This document shows, piece after piece, positions 24,677-29,546 of a stretch of DNA of 29,546 nt. Made by a program: the position numbers and the translations under genes. Each line of letters begins with the position of its first letter. The stretch's first letter is position 1. This DNA comes from DAOVQB01 sp023128935 (lineage in GTDB: Bacteria; Eisenbacteria; RBG-16-71-46; CAIMUX01; WJJG01). The DNA lies in NCBI GenBank assembly GCA_030628905.1, contig DAOVQB010000032.1, positions 1-29,546 of the forward strand, read 5' to 3'. The notes beneath the pieces are model-generated. The model saw only the letters and a list, made by a program, of their open reading frames with translations, did no database searches and was not told where the DNA came from.

Positions 24677-26008
24677 ATGAATGCCGGGGCAGTCCCCTTT
24701 GACAGGGCAAAGGTTCAAGCCATCTTGGACCGCACTGGGTTTGACGTGGAAAACCTCTCGATTCGCGAGACCAACCGATTAGTTTTACTCATCGAAGAAG
24801 ATCTTGGAGTCGGATTCATCCGCATGGAGTTCGGCGTTCCAAATCTGCCCTACGATCCGGTCTGCGCACAGGAGGCCCGTCGGGCCGAGGAGGAGCAACA
24901 GGTCAGCGGGCGCTATCCACCCTTCGATGGCATCCCAGAGCTGAAACAGGAGGCCTCCGGCTTTCTCAAAAACTTCCTCGCCCTGGACATACCACCGGAA
25001 TGCTGCATTCCAACCGTCGGATCGATGCAGGGCGGGTTTATCTCCCAGGCGATCGCCGGCAACCGTCTGCCGGGCAGGCAGACGATCCTCTATTTGGGTC
25101 CTTCCTTCCCGGTGAGCATGCGCCAGACCCGCTTTCTTGGGTTGGAGATCGATTCGATCGAACTATCGCAATACCGGGGCCCGGATCTGATACGAGAGGT
25201 CGAACGGAAATTCGCCGGGGGCCAGATCGGCGGCATGCTCTACTCCAGCCCGAACAACCCGGCCTGGATAACTCTCAAGGAAGAGGAGCTCAAGGGGCTG
25301 GGTGAACTTTGCACACGCCATGATGTTCTGGCCATTGAGGATCTCGCCTATCTCTGTATGGATTTCCGTGAGGACTATGGCATACCAGGCCAGCCCCCCT
25401 ACCAGCCCACGATCGGGCTCCATACGGACCGTTTCTTTGTGCTGGTTTCCTCGTCCAAGGTCTTCAGCTTCGCTGGCGCGCGCATCGGCATCGCGGCCTT
25501 CTCGCCCGCGTTCCTGACCATGAAGGCCCCGGCACTCAAGGCCAAGTTCGGCACGGAAAACGTCGGACACGCCTTTGTGCACGGGGGCGTGTACTGCACC
25601 ACTTCAGGCGTGCCGCAATCCTCACAGTGGGGTCTGGTGGGACTGATGCGCAAGGCCAACGCGGGGGAGCTGAACTTTGTTGAAACCACCCGCGAGTACG
25701 GTCGCCGGGCGGCGGCCCTGAAGAAGATATTCCAGCGCTACGGCTTCCAGCTTGTCTATGACAACGACTTGGGTGAACCGCTCGCCGATGGGTTCTACTT
25801 CACCTTCTCTTACCCCGGCTTCAGTGGCCAGCGGCTCCTGCTCGAAATGCTACATTACGGAATCAGCTCCATAACCCTGGCCTCAACAGGCAGCCTCCGG
25901 ACCGAGGGGCTGCGGGCGTGTGTCTCTTTTGTCGATGCCTCACAATACGACCTTCTAGAGCAGCGGCTGAAACAGTTCCAGGAGGACCATCCCGTTGATG
26001 CCTCATGA
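24677..26008 (+). CDS. Fold-type I PLP-dependent aminotransferase, substrate unknown
   Basis: Class I/II aminotransferase family, 443 residues, cytosolic. PLP contacts can be placed: N194 in SPNNP, D222 and Y225 in IEDLAY, the Schiff-base lysine K261 in SSSKVFSFAGAR, and R269. The N-terminus (residues 1-45) is longer than in aspartate aminotransferase, and the region around 75-85 (SGRYPPFDGIPELK) matches the Y-P-x-x-x-G-x-x-x-L element of the family. The donor/acceptor pair cannot be assigned. ATG 24677 has an ideal AAGGAGG 8 nt upstream, so the upstream in-frame extension is not used. Its last 11 nt overlap the start of the secreted propeller gene, implying coupling, though the two products work in different compartments. 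Confidence 0.9.
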   Translation: MNAGAVPFDRAKVQAILDRTGFDVENLSIRETNRLVLLIEEDLGVGFIRMEFGVPNLPYDPVCAQEARRAEEEQQVSGRYPPFDGIPELKQEASGFLKNFLALDIPPECCIPTVGSMQGGFISQAIAGNRLPGRQTILYLGPSFPVSMRQTRFLGLEIDSIELSQYRGPDLIREVERKFAGGQIGGMLYSSPNNPAWITLKEEELKGLGELCTRHDVLAIEDLAYLCMDFREDYGIPGQPPYQPTIGLHTDRFFVLVSSSKVFSFAGARIGIAAFSPAFLTMKAPALKAKFGTENVGHAFVHGGVYCTTSGVPQSSQWGLVGLMRKANAGELNFVETTREYGRRAAALKKIFQRYGFQLVYDNDLGEPLADGFYFTFSYPGFSGQRLLLEMLHYGISSITLASTGSLRTEGLRACVSFVDASQYDLLEQRLKQFQEDHPVDAS

Positions 26009-27332
26009 CCTCCCACCAGCGGCTCGCTGCAGCTCCCGAAGCCGTAGAACCCACCGCCTGCGGGCCGGTACCCGCAGCCCCCTGGTCTCTTGGCTCCTGA
26101 GCGCCGGACTGCGGATCTGCTGTATCGGGCTCCTCTGCCCCACGCTCATCACCCCTGCATCTGGAGAGCAGCCTGGTACTTGGGGTGGACGCATTCAGGT
26201 GATCGATGGCCTTACCCATGTCTACAACCCCGCCACGCCGCTGCTGGCACCTCTGACCGTCCCGCTGGAGCCTGTTTGGAGCCGGGGCGGGGATGATGAA
26301 GAGGACGAGCTCTTTGGCCGTCTGGTTGACGCCACGCGGGATGAAGTGGGCAACATCTATCTGCTCGATGAGCAGATGCATCAGGTCCTGGTTTACTCAC
26401 CCGAAGGCGAGCTGCTCGGAACTATGGGCCGCGAGGGCGAGGGCCCCGGGGAATTCCAGCGTCCCCGGAGCGTCTTTCTCGTGCCTGGGGGGCTTGTCGG
26501 AGTCGCCGAGATGATGCCGGCCAGGATCATTCAATTCCACAGCGATGGGGTGCCCGCAGGGGAGGTGGCGCTGGATTTCCTCAATCCGGAGGGCGGGGGA
26601 CGACTCATGCTCTCGGCTGCGACAAGCGGGGCATCGCGCTTGATCATCGAAGTTGCCCACCGGCGCCGGAGCGAAGGGATCCGGAGCACCGACTTGACCC
26701 TGGCGGCAATCTCACACGAAGGGAACCTTGTCTGCACCTACCTGCGACGCCACGACCAGGAGCCCGAAGATCACATCCTGATCACAGATCGGAATCTGAC
26801 CTTCGAGCGGGGCGGATGGACCCTCTTGGCCGACGGCCGGCTGTGTGCACGGCTACAGAGAGAGGCCTATGAGATCGGCGTCTTCTCCGCCGACGGATCT
26901 CTGGAACGGATCATCCACCGCAAGGGCCTCTCGCCCCTCAAACGAACCCAGGAGGAGCTGGAGGAACTGGAGGAGAGGAGTGTTCAGATACGCGGGGGGC
27001 GACACCGGAGAAGGACCATTAGAATGGACTTCGCGCCAACGAAGCCGATGATCCTCGCGCTTCAGACCGGGCCCGAGAACCAGCTCTGGGTGCGAACCTG
27101 CCGGCATGCTCAGGACCTACCGGAAGGGATTCTCGAGAGGATCGAGGTCTTCGACGGCGCAGGCCGCTTCAAGCAGGAACTCCTGATCCAAACAGGACGC
27201 CCCCTGAAGCCGGCCAGGAGCTTCTATGTCGGCCATCACCTGATCCTCTTCGGGGCAGGGATGGGCATTCCCGCGGGCGAGGAGGAGGGACTGCCGGGCG
27301 TAAGTTGCTACCGCATGCTCCTGGGGCCCTGA
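25998..27332 (+). CDS. Secreted six-bladed beta-propeller (NHL-like) protein
   Basis: A 444-residue extracytoplasmic protein of unknown role. The N-terminus has a long basic n-region (about 1-28) and a hydrophobic segment (about 30-52) ending near PASGEQP, read as a signal peptide. Propeller-like repeats follow; the clearest unit is about 104-145, with DEVGNIYLLDEQMHQVLVYSPEGE and then GREGEGPGEF. That GEGPGEF-type element is common in 6-bladed NHL/BF-type proteins. A charged Glu/Arg-rich insertion occurs around 315-340. No catalytic residues are evident; ligand or carbohydrate binding is possible. ATG 25998 (preceded by TTG) has GGAGG upstream within the end of the aminotransferase gene. Confidence 0.82.
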   Translation: MPHDLPPAARCSSRSRRTHRLRAGTRSPLVSWLLSAGLRICCIGLLCPTLITPASGEQPGTWGGRIQVIDGLTHVYNPATPLLAPLTVPLEPVWSRGGDDEEDELFGRLVDATRDEVGNIYLLDEQMHQVLVYSPEGELLGTMGREGEGPGEFQRPRSVFLVPGGLVGVAEMMPARIIQFHSDGVPAGEVALDFLNPEGGGRLMLSAATSGASRLIIEVAHRRRSEGIRSTDLTLAAISHEGNLVCTYLRRHDQEPEDHILITDRNLTFERGGWTLLADGRLCARLQREAYEIGVFSADGSLERIIHRKGLSPLKRTQEELEELEERSVQIRGGRHRRRTIRMDFAPTKPMILALQTGPENQLWVRTCRHAQDLPEGILERIEVFDGAGRFKQELLIQTGRPLKPARSFYVGHHLILFGAGMGIPAGEEEGLPGVSCYRMLLGP

Positions 27333-27378
27333 ATCCCGCTCAGGTGCCTGCCAACACTGCCCCCCACACGATTCACCA

Positions 27379-27408
27379 TTTACATTAACTCACCATTTGA
27401 TCTATCCT
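27379..27408 (+). promoter_or_regulatory. Candidate promoter of the GNAT gene pair
   Basis: TTTACA (27379-27384) and TATCCT (27403-27408) are separated by 18 nt in a distinctly AT-rich patch after the propeller gene. The leader to ATG 27530 would be about 115 nt. It contains an inverted repeat TGTCATC/GATGACA (27450-27456 and 27483-27489) and a CCCC/GGGG hairpin (27510-27523) just before the start codon, which might modulate translation. Confidence 0.4.
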
Positions 27409-27529
27409 GCCGGGCATGGTGTTAGCGTCTCGCGCGATGGTCGGTGCCGTGTCATCGGAACATGGCTGGCTGGCGCTCGATAGATGACATAACGCAAAGA
27501 GTCTGTAATCCCCGAGCGTGGGGTTATGC

Positions 27530-28150
27530 ATGGGATCCTTCCCGAAAACAGCTCATCTAAAGGATGGTACTGAGGTCGTCCTGAGGCCGCTTCACAAAGA
27601 CGATCTGGACCGTTCCCACCAGTTCTTCCTCGCCCTGCCTGAGGAGGATCGCCTCTACCTGCGGATGGACGTAACGGACCGGCAGAACGTCGGCATCCGC
27701 ATGGAGCATTCGGATGCCGTGGAGCGGTGGTCTCTCGTGGCACTGCTTGGCGAAAAGATCATCGGAGATGCTTTCCTTCTTCAACCTCGACACGGCTGGA
27801 AGCAGCACACGGCCGAGATCCGTTGTGTCGTCGCCCACTCTTACCAGGGACGCGGGCTTGGCACGATCATGCTCAAGGAGTTGTTCCAGGAGGCCACCCG
27901 GCGGCGCGTCGAGAAGGTCATCGGCGCGGTGACCGCTGAGGAGACCTCTGGCAAGCGGATCGTGGAGGCCCTTGGTTTCCGCCAGGAGATGATCCGCCAT
28001 AACCACATGCGCTCACTCCATGGAGAACTCCATGATGTGATCATCATGACCGCCGATATTAACGAGGCCTGGGCGCGGATGGAGGATCTCATGCACGGGA
28101 TGGACGGACGCGGGCGGGAGCGCCATCCTAGAAGAAGGGCAAAGCCGTGA
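27530..28150 (+). CDS. GNAT-family N-acetyltransferase (first of a tandem pair)
   Basis: An acyl-CoA-dependent N-acyltransferase of unknown substrate, 206 residues. The acetyl-CoA pyrophosphate-binding motif is VAHSYQGRGLGT (about 104-115), fitting the Q/R-x-x-G-x-G/A rule. An upstream element PEEDRLYLRMDVTDR (about 37-51) is repeated almost exactly in the next protein. The C-terminal 25 residues are basic. ATG 27530 is used; GTG 27518 is an in-frame alternative without a ribosome-binding site. The stop overlaps the start of the second GNAT gene (GTGA), so the two are translationally coupled and may act as a heterodimer. Confidence 0.87.
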   Translation: MGSFPKTAHLKDGTEVVLRPLHKDDLDRSHQFFLALPEEDRLYLRMDVTDRQNVGIRMEHSDAVERWSLVALLGEKIIGDAFLLQPRHGWKQHTAEIRCVVAHSYQGRGLGTIMLKELFQEATRRRVEKVIGAVTAEETSGKRIVEALGFRQEMIRHNHMRSLHGELHDVIIMTADINEAWARMEDLMHGMDGRGRERHPRRRAKP

Positions 28151-28680
28151 TCCGCTACCCGAAGGTATTTAAGGGCAAGGATGGACGTGCTGTCGTTGTC
28201 CGCCTTGCCACCTCCGATGACATCGAAGCGCTGCTCACATTCTTCACCAACCTGCCCGAGGAAGACCGCCTGCACCTCCGTGTGGATGTAACTCAGCGAG
28301 ACGTGATGACGCGCCGTATGGGGCCTGTGCCGCGCTGGACAGTGGTCCGCTTGATCGGACTCTTCGGCGACCAAGTTGTCGCGGAAGCCTCGATCTCACA
28401 CCGCACCTACGGCTTCGAATCCCACGTAGGAGAGATGCGTCTTCTAGTGGCCAACGACTTCCGCCGTTCAGGTCTGGCAACGTTTCTGGGACGGCAGGTC
28501 TTTGCCCACGCCATCGTCATGGACCTCGAGAAAATCGAGGCGGAAATGATGGAGGACGAAGACCACGCCGTTTGTTGCGCAGAGGAACTGGGCTTTGAAC
28601 GGGAAGGCGTCCTCAAGAACTTCGTGAAGGACATCAAGGGGAACTACCACGATCTGCTCATCATGTCACTCTATACATAG
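28147..28680 (+). CDS. GNAT-family N-acetyltransferase (second of a tandem pair)
   Basis: A 177-residue paralog of the preceding protein. PEEDRLHLRVDVTQR (about 38-52) and VANDFRRSGLATFLG (about 101-115, acetyl-CoA loop with R-x-x-G-x-A) align with it; it ends in a strand, HDLLIMSLYT, corresponding to HDVIIMTADI of its partner. Substrate unknown; peptide, amino-acid, polyamine or protein acetylation are all possible. GTG 28147 overlaps the upstream stop. The acetyl-CoA loop has Ala where the first copy has Gly, which the family allows. Confidence 0.87.
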   Translation: MIRYPKVFKGKDGRAVVVRLATSDDIEALLTFFTNLPEEDRLHLRVDVTQRDVMTRRMGPVPRWTVVRLIGLFGDQVVAEASISHRTYGFESHVGEMRLLVANDFRRSGLATFLGRQVFAHAIVMDLEKIEAEMMEDEDHAVCCAEELGFEREGVLKNFVKDIKGNYHDLLIMSLYT

Positions 28681-28742
28681 AACCACCTGAACATGCGGAC
28701 CCCAGGAGGAAAAGCGCAAAAGAATAGCAACGTGTGATCGGA

Positions 28743-28772
28743 GAGGCCGGGGGGGGAAGAGCCCGCGGCCTC
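28743..28772. repeat. Inverted repeat between the GNAT pair and the oxidoreductase operon
   Basis: GAGGCC (28743-28748) and GGCCTC (28767-28772) flank an 18-nt loop that contains a run of eight G. It may be a hairpin ending the GNAT transcript, but no T-run follows. Nothing else in the 220-nt gap (28681-28900) is recognisable. Confidence 0.35.
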
Positions 28773-28900
28773 GCCTGCAGGGGATACCAAGACGGAGCTG
28801 CAAAAACCCCGTAACAAGCAGGCACAGTGCAGCAGAGGGTCGGTGAGAAGATCGGGCTAGGCCGAGAGGCTGATGTCCACTGAATCCAAGAGGATATTCC

Positions 28901-29212
28901 ATGCGCTACTGGAGAACCCCACTGGACCAGGAGAAGTTCAAGACGCCGCGAGGGCGGATCTACATTATCGTGGAACGCTGCAAGGGATGTGGATTCTGCG
29001 TTGAGTACTGCCCGCGAGATGTTCTGCAGATCTCGGAGAAGTTCAACAAGAAGGGCTACCACTATCCCGAGCCCATCAAGGAAGACGCGTGTGTGGACTG
29101 CGACCTCTGTGAAAGCATCTGCCCGGAGTTTGCCATCTACTCTGAGAGAGTCGAGGAGCGCCTAAGTACCCCCCCACCTGCGGAATCCTCACAGGCCAAA
29201 GACCAAGCATAG
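28901..29212 (+). CDS. korD: 2-oxoacid:ferredoxin oxidoreductase delta subunit (2x[4Fe-4S] ferredoxin-like)
   Basis: An electron-transfer subunit of 103 residues with two complete [4Fe-4S] motifs: Cys27, 30, 33 and 37, and Cys64, 67, 70 and 74. The arrangement and the GYHYPEP stretch between them are typical of the small subunit encoded ahead of the alpha subunit of 2-oxoglutarate-type oxidoreductases. The last 20 residues are Pro/Ser/Glu-rich and likely disordered. ATG 28901 has a GAGGA-type site upstream. It lies 130 nt before the alpha subunit gene. The complex links oxidation of a 2-oxoacid, or its reverse, CO2-fixing reaction, to ferredoxin. Confidence 0.9.
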   Translation: MRYWRTPLDQEKFKTPRGRIYIIVERCKGCGFCVEYCPRDVLQISEKFNKKGYHYPEPIKEDACVDCDLCESICPEFAIYSERVEERLSTPPPAESSQAKDQA

Positions 29213-29234
29213 GTTGATGCCAAGAACCCGCCAC

Positions 29235-29290
29235 AGGGTCGGGGGGGGAACCGGGCAGGTAGGGTCGGGGGGGAGGAACTGGGCAGGCAG
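29235..29290 (+). repeat. G-rich imperfect direct repeat upstream of the alpha subunit gene
   Basis: Two adjacent units of about 26-30 nt each begin AGGGTC, continue with 7-8 G, and end in GGGCAGG(T/C). They start at 29235 and 29261. Several G-runs on one strand could form a quadruplex in DNA or in the mRNA between the delta and alpha genes. Confidence 0.7.
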
Positions 29291-29342
29291 GGCCAACGCA
29301 TAGGGGTTCGCGGAAGCATGGGAATATATAAGGAGGTTGACA

Positions 29343-29546
29343 GTGAGTAAGGCACGCGAGGCCGTGCTGACCGGCGAGCACTTCATGAACGGGGATGTAG
29401 CTGCGGCCGAGGGAGCCTTGGCCGCCGGATGCACATTTTTCGCCGGCTACCCGATCACGCCCGCCACCGAAGTGACCGAGCGCATGTCAGAGCGGCTGCC
29501 CGATGTCAGCGGCGTTTACATCCAGATGGAAGACGAGATCGCCTCC
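29343..29546 (+). CDS. korA: 2-oxoacid:ferredoxin oxidoreductase alpha subunit (partial, runs off the window)
   Basis: The first 68 codons are present. They include MNGDVAAAEGALAAGC, FFAGYPITPATEVTE and YIQMEDEIAS, the near-invariant start of the alpha (pyrimidine-binding-like) subunit of 2-oxoglutarate/2-ketoisovalerate oxidoreductases. The full protein is normally about 380 residues. GTG 29343 has an ideal AAGGAGG (29330-29336) 6 nt upstream. The beta subunit, which binds thiamine diphosphate, should follow outside the window. 2-Oxoglutarate is the likely substrate, but other 2-oxoacids cannot be excluded. Confidence 0.92.
   Translation, partial: MSKAREAVLTGEHFMNGDVAAAEGALAAGCTFFAGYPITPATEVTERMSERLPDVSGVYIQMEDEIAS

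Overview
The window looks like chromosomal DNA from an uncultured, GC-rich, Gram-negative-type bacterium. The 5' two thirds of a bacterial 16S rRNA gene anchors it. Several features fit a candidate phylum near the FCB/PVC groups: a secreted protein with paired Cys-rich repeats and an SWG-x-IK-x-LYR tail, a six-bladed-propeller secreted protein, succinylase-type DapD, and ferredoxin-dependent 2-oxoacid oxidoreductase genes. Eisenbacteria or a similar lineage is my impression only; the 16S must be placed in a tree to decide. I see no phage, insertion sequence, CRISPR array or defence locus, and base composition is even throughout.

Layout. 1-960: partial 16S rRNA (minus strand), with its leader and a candidate promoter behind it. 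1.4-3.6 kb: class A penicillin-binding protein. 3.6-5.5 kb (minus): a cytidine deaminase fused to pyrimidine-nucleoside phosphorylase. 5.5-6.5 kb: MazG. 6.5-7.4 kb (minus): agmatinase. 7.9-8.5 kb: a 3D-domain envelope protein, whose end overlaps the convergent rsgA (minus). 9.7-10.7 kb: RluA-type pseudouridine synthase. 10.8-11.7 kb (minus): Cys-rich secreted protein. 12.0-16.6 kb (minus): dapD, a Lon-like protease and mnmA, apparently one operon. 16.9 kb: tRNA-Trp(CCA).

From 17.1 to 24.4 kb lies one tightly spaced plus-strand operon. It holds two glgC paralogs (the first has lost catalytic-site residues, the second is canonical), a DAACS-family dicarboxylate/amino-acid symporter, and four membrane-protein genes of unknown function, the first a DUF6754-type protein. 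The 4-nt overlap between the symporter and the first unknown gene, and 12-nt gaps after it, argue that the products are made together. The soluble parts of the first and third unknown proteins share a faint common pattern, so these four proteins may form one membrane complex. This is the most plausible undescribed system in the window.

From 24.7 kb come a fold-type I PLP aminotransferase translationally coupled to a secreted beta-propeller, two overlapping GNAT acetyltransferase paralogs, and the start of a 2-oxoacid:ferredoxin oxidoreductase operon (ferredoxin-like delta subunit, then alpha subunit running off the end). Other points worth attention are a 26-bp perfect tandem duplication that copies a start-codon region, an MnmA lacking the second catalytic cysteine, and an insertion in the second MazG domain.
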